DNA from: an uncultured Pseudomonadota bacterium
GTDB lineage: Bacteria > Pseudomonadota > Alphaproteobacteria > RF32 > CAG-239
Reading direction: 5' to 3'
Assembly (NCBI GenBank): GCA_949295085.1
Contig: CASFJS010000008.1
Span: 102,855-155,838 of the forward strand
Length of the DNA: 52,984 nucleotides
In this document: piece after piece, positions 24,455-34,198 of the stretch
Layout: the number at the start of each line of letters is the position of its first letter
How positions within the stretch are numbered: the first letter of the stretch is position 1
The notes under the pieces: generated by a model
Told to the model about the DNA's origin: nothing
The model's database searches: none
Seen by the model: only the letters and a program-made list of their open reading frames with translations
Translations under genes and position numbers: made by a program

Positions 24455-26059
24455 GTGAGAAATATAATAAAAAATTTTTTCGTAAAAGGGCTTGGGCTTT
24501 TCTTGCTGGCTTGTCCGCAGGTGGCCGCTGCGCAAGTTGATCAGCAGATGATGGACGCCAGTGCCGAACAGGCCCAGGGCAACTACACGCCAATGAATTT
24601 GGGTTATGCCGGTTTCAATTCGCTGGGGATGACGCAGGCGGCGTGGTTGGATCCTCTGCAAAATCTTGGTGAAGGACAAAGCAAGCCGGCCTATTCAAAA
24701 TATTATTGGACGCCGGATTTGGTCTTGCCGATACGCGTTCGCGAAGGCATGATCACAATGGTCAATTTTCCCTCTTGGGAACTTATTGAGGATATTTTTA
24801 TCGGCGACAGCGCAACGTTCGACGGCCAAATAGCCGGACCGAGCACACTTTTGTTGTATCCCAAGCGGGGATCGAATATCGGCGTTGATACCAATATTAT
24901 CGTCTTTGGTCGATCGGGAAATCGGTACGTTTTTTACGTAAAATCGGAAGCCGTTAATACCGAGCGCCTGACCAATGCAATCATTGATATTGAAGTGGTT
25001 GATGATTACATTCCTAATACGGTCGGCGGAAATTCGCAGGCTTATGCCGGAGGTGCGGCGGGGATGAGCGGCAACAAGTCCGTTGATTCGACATATACCA
25101 GACGTTTCCAAAAATCAGATTGGTTGAAAAGCATTCCGGTGGATCCGAGTGAATTTAAATTTGATTTGGAGGTCTATGTGCCCAACCCCGACGATGTTGT
25201 CATTGCGCCGGAAAGAGTTTGGCGGGATAACATCTTTACATACATTGATTTGGGCAAAAAAGCCTTAAATATGACGCAGCGTCCGGTTGTCAGCATGATT
25301 GTCGAGCGGGTTGAGGTTCCCGTCGGGTTCCGAACCAAAGGGCCGGACAATCGGTTAATTATTGTTGAGGGCATTGGGGATATGGTTTTACGCAACGGCA
25401 AAAGATTGATTTGCATCAAGATGCGTCGTTCGGACGAAAGCGGGTTGGAATTTGCCATCGATTCGCGAGATTATCTGCCGCCCTCATGGGAAGTCGGCCC
25501 GGCAATTCCATCCGGCCAGCCTCTCTCCGGGGGTGCGGCTGCCGCAACGGGGCAGGGCGGAATGCCGATGTCCAACATGGCGCCGATTCCGGGGCAAATT
25601 GATATTCGGGCGGGGCAAGGCCAGGTTATTATTCCGGAATATGCCGGCGGCAGAGCTCCGGGAGCGTATCCGCAAGGCAATATAGCAGACAGCTTTGATT
25701 ATTCAAAAATGCAAAGAATAACCAATTCCGGGCAAAATCTCGGTGTCGGCTCCATGATGCCGCAATATGCCTACGGTGCCGGGTTCCAAAACACGGATTC
25801 CTCCAACATATCCATAGAGCTTGGTGCGGATGCCGATGTGGTTAACCTTGAAGAATTATGGGACAGGCTATCGTCAAAATACAGCGACGAATTGGAAGGA
25901 ATGGCGCCGTTCTTTTCGGTTGATGCTCCGGCAGACGGACAGGGCAAAGAATTATTCCATCTGCGGGTCGGTCCGATAGAAAACCTTGAGGCAGGAGACC
26001 ATATTTGCGGAGAACTTGGCCGTAACGGCGTATTTTGCAGCGTGGTGAGGACGCAATAA
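24455..26059 (+). CDS. virB9: VirB9 fused to a C-terminal SPOR-like domain
   Basis: 534 residues. It starts at GTG 24455, 7 bases after virB8, with GGAG upstream. Signal peptide about 1-25 (VAAAQ). Residues about 80-185 form the VirB9 N-domain (VREGMITMVNFP, LLLYPKRGSNIG, NIIVFGRSGNRYVFYVKS). About 234-325 form the C-domain that meets VirB7 and VirB10 at the outer membrane (FDLEVYVPNPDDVVIAPERV, FTYIDLG, IIVEGIGDMVLRNGKRLICI). A Gly/Pro/Gln-rich linker of about 150 residues follows, then residues 486-534 look like a SPOR domain (FHLRVGPIENLEAGDHICGE, then NGVFCSVVRTQ). Ordinary VirB9 is about 270-300 residues without this addition. SPOR domains bind glycan strands stripped of peptides, so I infer that this VirB9 also grips peptidoglycan. 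Confidence 0.88.
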   Translation: MRNIIKNFFVKGLGLFLLACPQVAAAQVDQQMMDASAEQAQGNYTPMNLGYAGFNSLGMTQAAWLDPLQNLGEGQSKPAYSKYYWTPDLVLPIRVREGMITMVNFPSWELIEDIFIGDSATFDGQIAGPSTLLLYPKRGSNIGVDTNIIVFGRSGNRYVFYVKSEAVNTERLTNAIIDIEVVDDYIPNTVGGNSQAYAGGAAGMSGNKSVDSTYTRRFQKSDWLKSIPVDPSEFKFDLEVYVPNPDDVVIAPERVWRDNIFTYIDLGKKALNMTQRPVVSMIVERVEVPVGFRTKGPDNRLIIVEGIGDMVLRNGKRLICIKMRRSDESGLEFAIDSRDYLPPSWEVGPAIPSGQPLSGGAAAATGQGGMPMSNMAPIPGQIDIRAGQGQVIIPEYAGGRAPGAYPQGNIADSFDYSKMQRITNSGQNLGVGSMMPQYAYGAGFQNTDSSNISIELGADADVVNLEELWDRLSSKYSDELEGMAPFFSVDAPADGQGKELFHLRVGPIENLEAGDHICGELGRNGVFCSVVRTQ

Positions 26060-26068
26060 ACAGGCAAA

Positions 26069-29000
26069 ATGAGCAAAGAACCTTTAACGCATTCCGAAAA
26101 ATATGTCAAAAAGACCAATACCATCATTTTGATGATTGGTCTTTCCTCTTTATTGATTTTTATATTTGGTTTGATATTGCTGATAAAGAGCGGTGACGAG
26201 GTTACGGAATACGAAGAGCCTGTTTTTACGGATAATGCCGATGTCTTTGGAGATATTCCGACGGTGGAAACGTCGCAAAGCATAGAATTTTCAACGATGG
26301 AAGGCGAAATACCTTTAACCACGACGCCGGATCCGGTGCCGATGGGGGAGGTTGTGTTGGGGACGGAGGCCAAAAATGTTCTGACTCTCGGAACCAACGG
26401 CAAAGCCTCCGTCAAAATTGTTTCGGTAGAATTGGCCGAACCGCCGGCCGCCGGTTTTGAGTTTAACGACCACTGCACCAGTCTGACGTTAACAGGAGAT
26501 GAAACCTGTCACATCACCATGAGCTGGGCTCCGGTTGTGGCCGGTAATGTGCAAAATAATTTTATCATTTCCTGGCACGAGCTTAATTTGGGAAAAGACA
26601 GTGTCAAAGCAGCCAAAGTGCCTGTTACGGGAACAGCGGTAACCAAAGAAGAATGCAATTATTGTGAGCCCCTTCCGGGTGAAGCTGCCGCACAAAATGC
26701 CAAGGGCGTTCGCTATGCAATCGGACCGGATGGTAAAATTATTGGTATAATCGATGAGGACGGTTACGTTAGAGACGCCAACGGCAATATCATTGGCCGG
26801 GTAGGTCCGGACGGCCTGATTGTGGATGAAAACGGCAATGTTTTGGGTGTTGCCGAAAACCGCCGCGCTGTGTATGATGAATTTGGCAACTTGATTGGCT
26901 ATGTCAATCCGGACGGTACGGTCGTTGATCTTGAGGGCAATGTTATCGGCCGGGTCTTGCCTGACGGTACGGTGGTAGATATGAACGGCAATGTCATTGG
27001 CCGGGCTGTTGATACCGGATTCGTCTATGATGAAAACGGCAATGTCATCGGGAGGGTCTTACCCGACGGTACGGTGGTGGACATGAACGGCAACGTTATC
27101 GGCCGGGTCTTGCCCGACGGTACGGTGGTGGATTTGAACGGCAACGTCATAGGCTCCGTTACCAAACCGGGCAGGGTAGCTGTTGATGAAAACGGCAATG
27201 TCATTGGTGTTGTTTTGCCGGATGGCAGTGTTGTTGACGTCAACGGCAATACCGTAGGTATCGTCGATGAAAACGGCAATGTCATAGCCAAAGATTCGCC
27301 ATTGGCCGGCAAAAAATTACGCGTGGCGTATGACGCCAACGGCAATGTTATCGGCTATATTGATGAAAACGGCAATTTGTTGGATGCCAACGGCAATATC
27401 ATCGGTAAGATGATGCCCGACGGCACGGTGGTTGATCTGAACGGCAATGTTATCGGCTATGCCGGAGAAGAAATCGTTTTTGATGCCGACGGCAATATTG
27501 TGGGACGACTGGTAGCTTTTGACAAAATTGCCATCACGCCTCAGGGGACACTTTTGGGTGAGCTGCAAAATGACGGTTCGATAGAAAATGAAAAACAGCA
27601 AATCGTCGGCAGAGCGTTGCCGAATGGTTTGGTTAAGGATGTTAATGGCTCAAAAGTCATTGCCAAGATGGTGCGAGCCGGTCGCATTATCGGTTATGGC
27701 TGCAATCAAATCGGCTATCTGGATAAAGATGGCAAAATAAAAAGAGGCAATGAGGAGACAAATTATAAAATAACCCCCGAAGGTATTGTCCTGAATGCCG
27801 AAGGCAATTATATCGGCGAAACCCTGAAGACAGGTCGGGTATTTGACGGTCAATGCAACTTTTTAGGGACAGTCGACAACGAGGGAATAGTCAAGGATAT
27901 GAATAATCGCTACATCGGTTGCGTTAACCCCGACGGCAGCGTTTTGAACGAAAAAGGCGAATTTATCGGCGCTGTTGGCCGTAGCGGGGCGGCTGTGGAT
28001 CTAAACGGCAAATACCTCGGTGAAGTCAATATGAACAACATTGTTGTAAACGAGGCGAAGCTGCCTGTCGGGTGTGTCGGGTTATTAGGCGATGTTTTTA
28101 ACAGCAAAGGTGTTTATATCGGCAGAGTTTTGGGCGAAAGGTATGCCTACTCGTCTGCGGGAGAATATATAAACCGGGTGGATAACAAAGCCAGAGTACG
28201 TATTTACGGCAAGCCGTCGGCCGGGTTATCGGCAAATAATTTGGTGTTGGATGAAAACAACCGGATTCTGGGAATTGCGGTTCCGGCTCAAACAGCCGTT
28301 GTCAACTCGGAAGGAAAGCTGATCGGCAGGTTGTTCCCGGATGGACAAATATATGACAACAAGGGCGTGGCACAAGGGACGTTGCGCAACGGCGGGTTGA
28401 GTGTTTATAATAACGTTTACGGAGCCGTATTATCCGGCGGCGAGGTTTTGGATTTGGAAGGAAACGTCATAGGTGTCGTTGTGGATGACGGGGTGGTATT
28501 TAGCCGCTACGGAGATACTTTGGGGCGGGTTAATGCCAAAGGCGAATATTTTAACCAGCGCGGAGAATATCAAGGGGCAGTCGCGACCAGAGGCGCGGCA
28601 ATAGGTTATGACGGCGCTTACATAGGATATGCCGTGACCGACGGCAAAGTGATTAATCTTGAGGGTGAGAGAGTCGCCTCGGTCACGCACGATCAAAAGG
28701 TCTTAAACGATAAAGGCGAGGTTATCGGAGAGGTTATTCCCGAAGGCATAATGGTTGATGCCATGGGAAATTACAAGGGCTTGCTAAATTCATTGGGTGA
28801 TGTAACGGATCCGACGGGGCAAATCGTTACGGCGGTTTTGCCGGGCGGCAGCAGCGATAAGGGAATGAATCTGCTTACACCCGGATTTGTCATTGATTTT
28901 GGCGGAAACATTATCGGCGCCGTTACACCGGACGGTTCTGTCGCGTCTCCGGAGGGAACAGCTCTCGGCAAGGTTTTGTCAGACGGTAATGTTATCAGTA

Positions 29001-29368
29001 TTTCGGGTAAATTAATCGGAGAATTGGTCTCCGGCGATATGATCATCTCAAATGATGATAAAGTTGTGGGTTACGTAAATTTTGATGGCAAAATTATCGG
29101 TAAAGATGCTACTATAATCGGCAGAATATTGTCGGGCGGATTAGCCATAGACCTTAGCGACCGTATTTTGGGAAGAGTTTATCCGATCGGGGCAACGATT
29201 TTGGGCAATGACGGCCAGTATGTCGGCAGATTAACGCACGAAGGAAGCGTAATTGATACAAAGGGAAATAATATCGGTTATGTTAAAAATAACGGTTCGT
29301 TTATTGATCTGGATAAAAAGGTTTCGGGCTATGTTTTGGGCGAAGTTGCCAAAAACCGAAGGAATTAG
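26069..29368 (+). CDS. Membrane-anchored protein with ASH-like domain and 17-residue repeats (anchor half of a split VirB10?)
   Basis: 1099 residues, 9 bases after virB9. A short cytoplasmic tail (1-17) precedes one uncleaved membrane helix (18-41), the same N-terminal plan as VirB10. Residues about 85-200 resemble an Ig-like ASH/choice-of-anchor domain with a Cys pair (NDHCTSL, DETCHITMSWAP). From about 217 to the end runs an array of roughly 50 units of 17 residues, consensus G-x-V-x-P-D-G-x-V-V-D-x-N-G-N-V-I. Units at 26720-27480 are nearly perfect and later ones are diverged. There is no VirB10/TrbI domain at the end. The next gene has the same array plus that domain but no membrane anchor. 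I infer a repeat stalk reaching from the inner membrane, working with the next protein. Confidence 0.7.
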   Translation: MSKEPLTHSEKYVKKTNTIILMIGLSSLLIFIFGLILLIKSGDEVTEYEEPVFTDNADVFGDIPTVETSQSIEFSTMEGEIPLTTTPDPVPMGEVVLGTEAKNVLTLGTNGKASVKIVSVELAEPPAAGFEFNDHCTSLTLTGDETCHITMSWAPVVAGNVQNNFIISWHELNLGKDSVKAAKVPVTGTAVTKEECNYCEPLPGEAAAQNAKGVRYAIGPDGKIIGIIDEDGYVRDANGNIIGRVGPDGLIVDENGNVLGVAENRRAVYDEFGNLIGYVNPDGTVVDLEGNVIGRVLPDGTVVDMNGNVIGRAVDTGFVYDENGNVIGRVLPDGTVVDMNGNVIGRVLPDGTVVDLNGNVIGSVTKPGRVAVDENGNVIGVVLPDGSVVDVNGNTVGIVDENGNVIAKDSPLAGKKLRVAYDANGNVIGYIDENGNLLDANGNIIGKMMPDGTVVDLNGNVIGYAGEEIVFDADGNIVGRLVAFDKIAITPQGTLLGELQNDGSIENEKQQIVGRALPNGLVKDVNGSKVIAKMVRAGRIIGYGCNQIGYLDKDGKIKRGNEETNYKITPEGIVLNAEGNYIGETLKTGRVFDGQCNFLGTVDNEGIVKDMNNRYIGCVNPDGSVLNEKGEFIGAVGRSGAAVDLNGKYLGEVNMNNIVVNEAKLPVGCVGLLGDVFNSKGVYIGRVLGERYAYSSAGEYINRVDNKARVRIYGKPSAGLSANNLVLDENNRILGIAVPAQTAVVNSEGKLIGRLFPDGQIYDNKGVAQGTLRNGGLSVYNNVYGAVLSGGEVLDLEGNVIGVVVDDGVVFSRYGDTLGRVNAKGEYFNQRGEYQGAVATRGAAIGYDGAYIGYAVTDGKVINLEGERVASVTHDQKVLNDKGEVIGEVIPEGIMVDAMGNYKGLLNSLGDVTDPTGQIVTAVLPGGSSDKGMNLLTPGFVIDFGGNIIGAVTPDGSVASPEGTALGKVLSDGNVISISGKLIGELVSGDMIISNDDKVVGYVNFDGKIIGKDATIIGRILSGGLAIDLSDRILGRVYPIGATILGNDGQYVGRLTHEGSVIDTKGNNIGYVKNNGSFIDLDKKVSGYVLGEVAKNRRN
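26720..27480 (+). repeat. 51-bp repeat array, conserved part of first stalk gene
   Basis: In-frame units coding GRVLPDGTVVDMNGNVI and close variants. Copies agree strongly at the protein level but often differ at third codon positions (GAC/GAT, GGC/GGT, GTC/GTT), so the protein consensus is being kept, not just recently copied DNA. Confidence 0.85.
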
Positions 29369-29371
29369 TAA

Positions 29372-32300
29372 ATGAACAAGGCTCAAACAACGCTAAAACA
29401 TCTGAAATTAATTGCCGGCAGATATTTGTCGGCAGTGGCGTTGTTGTGTTTTTGTGCCAATGCTTATGCGCAGGAAATTACCGCAATTAATTTTAACGGC
29501 GAACCGCTGGGAAAAGTTATTCCGGACGGCAAAGTCGTTAGTTTTGATAATCGATTGTTGGGCAATGTAACGGCAGACAGTTTGATTATGGGCGATGATG
29601 GTGAGCTTATCGGCGGCGTTGTGCCGCAGGGTGTTGCCATCGGCAACGATGCAAAGCTTCTCGGTAAAGTCGGCAGCGACGGTATCGTGCGCAGTGCTTC
29701 GGGACAATTGTTGGGACGAACACTTCCGAACGGCTTGGTTGTTAATGAGTATTTTGATGTTTTGGGGCAGGTTATTTTTCCCGGTTTGGTCTATAACGAC
29801 GAGGGCAAAATATCCGGACGCATTACCGGCGATGGTTTGTATACGGGGCTTGGTGGCCAGCAAATAGGTATTGTCACGCCGGATGGCTACGCCTATCGCA
29901 AAATCGGAAATGATTATATTTTGGACGGCAGGCTTATCTCCTCAAAGATGGTTGTGTCCCTGAATGGAGAATTTATCGGGAGTGTTGTTCCCGGCGGTGA
30001 TGTAACGGATTTTAATTCTGAGCTTATCGGACATCTGAAAGCAAACGGTTTTGTCTATGACAGCGCCGGTGTTATTATTGGCAAAATAGTTTCATCGGGC
30101 TATGCTTTTGATGATAATGGTTTTTATATGGGGTTTGTCAGTTATAACGGTGAGGTTATCCGCGATAATAAAGTCGTCGGCCGGATTCGGGCGGACGGGC
30201 GCGTTTCGGATATCGGCGGTGGTATCATCGGCCGAGCTGTGGATTTTGCCGCAACGGCAACGGATCTGAAGGGACGTTATCTCGGCCGTTTGTTGCCGGA
30301 CGGAAATTTAGCCAAAGGAACATCATCAAATGGTTTGGTTGCGGCTCGCGGTCAAATCACCGATGCCTCGGGTGCGGTAATCGGCAGGCTGATCACAACC
30401 GGTCCTGTTTTTGACTACAAGGGAGAGTTAAGAGGCCATGCTTTAAGCAACGGCGCCGTTATTTTGCTCAATGGCACGACAATCGGTTATATGATTGGTT
30501 CAACGGCATATAATTTATCCGGAGCGGCAATAGGAACAACACTGGCCCCGAATGCCGTTTATACGGCGGACGGAAATTTTTTGGGGATAAGCGGTATCAA
30601 TTCATCCTTTGACAATTCTGGGGAAAAATTGTCCGTATCTCCGACGGGATATGTCTTTGACCAGTCAGGAACCATGGCCGGTCAGGCGCTGCCCCTGACA
30701 AGCTTTTATACCCCGTTTGGCACGGTATCGTCATATCTTGGCCTCAACGGACAGGCTCAAAACGCGTCGGGAACGGCTGTCGGCCGGGTGATGAGCAGCG
30801 GTTTTGTCATCAATTCGCAAAATCAACTGACAGCAACGGATATAAAGGCAAATTTAGCGGTTAGTGCTTCGGGCGAACAATTGGGAATTTTAGGCGGTGA
30901 AAACGTTATTCTTAACAAATCGTTGAGCCCGACGGCAAAAATTCTGCCCGATGGCAGTGTCAGTGAAATAGGCGCCGGAAGTTTGAATTATATGCCTAAA
31001 CTCGGCGAAGCTTACGCGACGGGTGCTGCTCTTGATTTTAACGGAACATTACTGGGGTATGTCGATATTACCGGAAATGTCAATAATTCAAGCGGTGCAA
31101 AAATCGGCCGTTTGATATCGCGCGGGCTGGTTGAAGACAATAACGGTATTCCGGTGGGGTATCTTTCGTCCGTGCATGGCATAATCGACGATAAGTGCGG
31201 CTTGCTTGGAGTGGTGGCGCTCAATGGCGGAGTTTATAACTACCGTGGCGTTTATGTCGGAAAATTACTGGAAAACGGCAATGTCATAAGCGACAGCGGT
31301 TCCTTGCTGGGGTATACGGCAGTCAATGCGCCGGTTGTTGATTTTAACGGACGAATTATCGGATTTGGTTCTTATGACGGCAAAGTCTATAATGAACGCG
31401 GTGAATATGTCGGATGTTTGGACCGTCATCATCAGTTACGTAATGCGGATAATGCCCTGATAGGCAAAACGGTTGATTATGAATCCGTTCTTGATTTTGA
31501 GGGAAACATCATCGGTTACAGCATTATCAATGGCTTAATTGTTGACAAAAACAACGATTTGGTAGGTTACCAACAACCGAACGATAATGTTAACACAAAT
31601 GCGGGATTACCTTTGGGAACGCTGTTTAAATACAAAGTAGCCTTTAATTTGGATAACAAATTTATCGGATATGTTGCAAAGAACGGACAGGTTTTAAACG
31701 GCGAAAAGAAAGTTATCGGCACAGTTGATTTTGACGGCTATGTTGTTGCCGAAGATCAAAAAATCGGCTATGCTTTATATGATTTTTATGTCTACGATAC
31801 GGACGGCAAAGTTATGGGAATTATCAGCCGCAATGGCGATGTTTCCGGTTTTACCAATCAAAATTTGGGAACATTTGACCGTGGATTTGTGTTAAAAGGC
31901 GGAACGGTAATTGCCAGAGGAAACCGGGACTACAATATTCGGGATAACTCAAAACTGGTTGTCGGCCAATTGCAATTAGACGGCAAAGTGCTTGATAATT
32001 TGCGCAATGTCGTCGGAACTTTGTCACCTGACGGAAAAATACGCAATGCCAATAACGAAGTCATTGCGCAGGCTTCTCCTTTACAGTATTACAATGCGTC
32101 TCAGGATCAAACCTCCGGAAGACGCCCCATTTATGATGAAAACGGTAACTTGATTGGTTATGTTGATGAGAACGGCAATATCGTCGACGCCAACGGCAAT
32201 ATCATCGGCAGAGTAGATGAAAACGGTAATATCATCGATGCCAATGGCAATATTATCGGTAAGGTGGACAAAAACGGTAATATTATCAAACAGGAAGATA

Positions 32301-34186
32301 AAGTTGACGGAAGACGCCCCGTTTATGACGAAAACGGCAACTTGATCGGCTATGTAAACCCGGATGGTACGGTTGTGGATTTGGACGGCAACGTCATCGG
32401 CAAAATGCTTCCCGACGGCACGGTCGTTGATGCCGATGGTAATGTTATCGGCCGGGTCGGCGAAAATGTGTATGATGCCAACGGCAATATTATCGGTAAA
32501 GTGGATGAAAACGGCAATGTCATAGATTCCGACGGTAATATCATCGGCCGCTTAAACGAAAACGGCGATGCGGTTGATGCCAACGGCAATATCATCGGTG
32601 GAACCGGACGTCAGTGGTTTGATAAGGCGGATATCGTTTCAACACTGACCGACGAACCGAAAGTTAAAGATGATGAGACATCTCCGGCATTGAAATTGCT
32701 TGAAGATTCCAAATATTATAAATCTCTGGGAATTGCCCTGACACCGGATGGCGAATATCTGGGCGAGATTTTGGATGACGATACGGTTGTTAATAAAAAC
32801 GGCAAAGTCATCGGCTACCGTATGCCCGATGGTTTGATTATTGATAAAGACGGCAATCTTATAGGCACGGAAGATTTCGGTACGGATGATTTTGACACGG
32901 AAGATTTCGGTACGGATGATTTTGATACAAAAGATTCCGGTTCAAAATCCTCAAAAACTTCGGGCAGAGACAGTCAGGTGTTTGTTCCGGCCGGCAGTTT
33001 CGGTCCCGGCGGAGCTTACGGCGTCGGCAACGGTCCCGGCGGCAATTTAGGCCCGGGTGGCGGATTCGGCCCCGGAGAACGTTATGATCCGACGCGGCGC
33101 GCCGCCCTAGAAGCGGCTATGCAACAGCGGCGGCAAAATATTAATGTCGGAAAAATAAGTTCCGGCTACCGCAAAGAATCTTTTGACGGCTACCAAAAAG
33201 ACTGGTCGGAACAAGGAATTCCGAAATCCATTTCATCGTGGCGCGTTGATATGAGTGAGATGATATTCTCCGACAAGCCGATACCGGCCGTTATCGCAAG
33301 AGCCATTGATACCAACAATCCGGCGCCGATTACCGCCTATGTTGAACGCAACGTTTATGCCGAAGAAGGCCGCAATATTATTATTCCGGCAGGGTCTCGT
33401 CTGATAGGAACCTTTGGCAGCATAACGGCGGCAGCGGAAGCGACTTCGGAATCGGCACGTGTCCAAATCAGTTGGGAGCGTTTGATTCGTCCGGATGGTT
33501 CAATATTTGTCTTTACCGGACAAACGGCAGATGCTCAGGGTCGTGCGGGGGCATTGGGCTATGTTGATCAACAGCTGTTCAAAAAATATACCTTACCGGT
33601 CATAACAACGGTTTTAAGTTCCGGAGCTTCATACTTTATTGCCTCGGCAGATGATGCCGCCGGCGAGATAGAAACCTCAAGACAACAAGCCGCCAATGAC
33701 GCGCGTCAGAATTTTTTGGATGATATGGAATCCTTGTTTGATGATATTTTGGCAGATAAAACCGATGTAAAAGCAATGACGTATATTCCGGCCGGCACGC
33801 GGATTATTATTTATCCGAATACGGATTTGTGGTTGCGGACGGCTGAACGGGATGCGGAAGAATCTCAAAAATATCAAAAGCCCGAAGTCTTGATTGATGA
33901 TGTCAAGACAGAGCAGGAAGCCAAAGCGCGTGATCGTGAGGATGTTGCAAAAGCGGCGGCAGCCAGCAGTCAGGTTGTCTATGATCCGGATCAGGTCGAT
34001 GTCGAGGCGGCCGGAAGCGGAACACCGCCGTTGATTGTTGATACACCGTCTAAAAAAACCGGCAACACGTTGGCTCCGCCACCTCCGCCGGCTGCAGGAA
34101 CTTTGCCCGCTGGCGGAACACCGGCCGCATCGGCTGCGGGGAGCACCTCCGGGTCGGCCAATGACAGCGTTCCGGCATTGTTTTAA
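29372..34186 (+). CDS. virB10: VirB10 with a signal peptide and a very long 17-residue repeat stalk
   Basis: 1604 residues, starting 3 bases after the previous stop, with AAGGA upstream. The N-terminus is a cleavable signal peptide (1-33, ANAYA-Q), unlike normal VirB10, which has an uncleaved anchor. Residues about 38-1080 are roughly 60 diverged and conserved units of the same 17-residue repeat as in the previous protein; a short extra set lies at 1125-1175. A Gly/Pro linker follows, then the VirB10/TrbI domain at about 1293-1495: VIARAIDTNNPAPITAYVER, IIIPAGSRLIGTFG, ISWERLIRPDGS, the antenna-like hydrophobic helix after YVDQQLFKKYTLP, and MTYIPAGTRIIIYP. The tail is Pro/Ala-rich. VirB10 forms the outer-membrane pore with VirB9. 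Together with 26069 it looks like a VirB10 divided into an anchor part and a pore part. Confidence 0.88.
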   Translation: MNKAQTTLKHLKLIAGRYLSAVALLCFCANAYAQEITAINFNGEPLGKVIPDGKVVSFDNRLLGNVTADSLIMGDDGELIGGVVPQGVAIGNDAKLLGKVGSDGIVRSASGQLLGRTLPNGLVVNEYFDVLGQVIFPGLVYNDEGKISGRITGDGLYTGLGGQQIGIVTPDGYAYRKIGNDYILDGRLISSKMVVSLNGEFIGSVVPGGDVTDFNSELIGHLKANGFVYDSAGVIIGKIVSSGYAFDDNGFYMGFVSYNGEVIRDNKVVGRIRADGRVSDIGGGIIGRAVDFAATATDLKGRYLGRLLPDGNLAKGTSSNGLVAARGQITDASGAVIGRLITTGPVFDYKGELRGHALSNGAVILLNGTTIGYMIGSTAYNLSGAAIGTTLAPNAVYTADGNFLGISGINSSFDNSGEKLSVSPTGYVFDQSGTMAGQALPLTSFYTPFGTVSSYLGLNGQAQNASGTAVGRVMSSGFVINSQNQLTATDIKANLAVSASGEQLGILGGENVILNKSLSPTAKILPDGSVSEIGAGSLNYMPKLGEAYATGAALDFNGTLLGYVDITGNVNNSSGAKIGRLISRGLVEDNNGIPVGYLSSVHGIIDDKCGLLGVVALNGGVYNYRGVYVGKLLENGNVISDSGSLLGYTAVNAPVVDFNGRIIGFGSYDGKVYNERGEYVGCLDRHHQLRNADNALIGKTVDYESVLDFEGNIIGYSIINGLIVDKNNDLVGYQQPNDNVNTNAGLPLGTLFKYKVAFNLDNKFIGYVAKNGQVLNGEKKVIGTVDFDGYVVAEDQKIGYALYDFYVYDTDGKVMGIISRNGDVSGFTNQNLGTFDRGFVLKGGTVIARGNRDYNIRDNSKLVVGQLQLDGKVLDNLRNVVGTLSPDGKIRNANNEVIAQASPLQYYNASQDQTSGRRPIYDENGNLIGYVDENGNIVDANGNIIGRVDENGNIIDANGNIIGKVDKNGNIIKQEDKVDGRRPVYDENGNLIGYVNPDGTVVDLDGNVIGKMLPDGTVVDADGNVIGRVGENVYDANGNIIGKVDENGNVIDSDGNIIGRLNENGDAVDANGNIIGGTGRQWFDKADIVSTLTDEPKVKDDETSPALKLLEDSKYYKSLGIALTPDGEYLGEILDDDTVVNKNGKVIGYRMPDGLIIDKDGNLIGTEDFGTDDFDTEDFGTDDFDTKDSGSKSSKTSGRDSQVFVPAGSFGPGGAYGVGNGPGGNLGPGGGFGPGERYDPTRRAALEAAMQQRRQNINVGKISSGYRKESFDGYQKDWSEQGIPKSISSWRVDMSEMIFSDKPIPAVIARAIDTNNPAPITAYVERNVYAEEGRNIIIPAGSRLIGTFGSITAAAEATSESARVQISWERLIRPDGSIFVFTGQTADAQGRAGALGYVDQQLFKKYTLPVITTVLSSGASYFIASADDAAGEIETSRQQAANDARQNFLDDMESLFDDILADKTDVKAMTYIPAGTRIIIYPNTDLWLRTAERDAEESQKYQKPEVLIDDVKTEQEAKARDREDVAKAAAASSQVVYDPDQVDVEAAGSGTPPLIVDTPSKKTGNTLAPPPPPAAGTLPAGGTPAASAAGSTSGSANDSVPALF
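32129..32610 (+). repeat. 51-bp repeat array, conserved part of the virB10 gene
   Basis: Near-consensus units (DENGNLIGYV, DANGNIIGKV, LPDGTVVDADGNVIGRV) cluster at the end of the array, just before the linker to the VirB10 domain. The same near-consensus units lie at the start of the array in the gene at 26069. Confidence 0.82.
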
Positions 34187-34198
34187 GGAGTTAAAAGT

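Noticed and set aside
26069..34186. The two repeat genes as one frameshifted gene
   Set aside because: Each has its own N-terminal targeting segment (an uncleaved helix and a signal peptide) and the second has a ribosome site and start 3 bases after the first stop. They are two genes.
10131..34186. Dot/Icm (type IVB) assignment of the secretion system
   Set aside because: The repeat stalk recalls DotG, but VirB3, VirB4, VirB8, VirB9, VirB10 and VirB11 are all of the VirB type, and DotO/DotC/DotD/DotH-like proteins are not seen.
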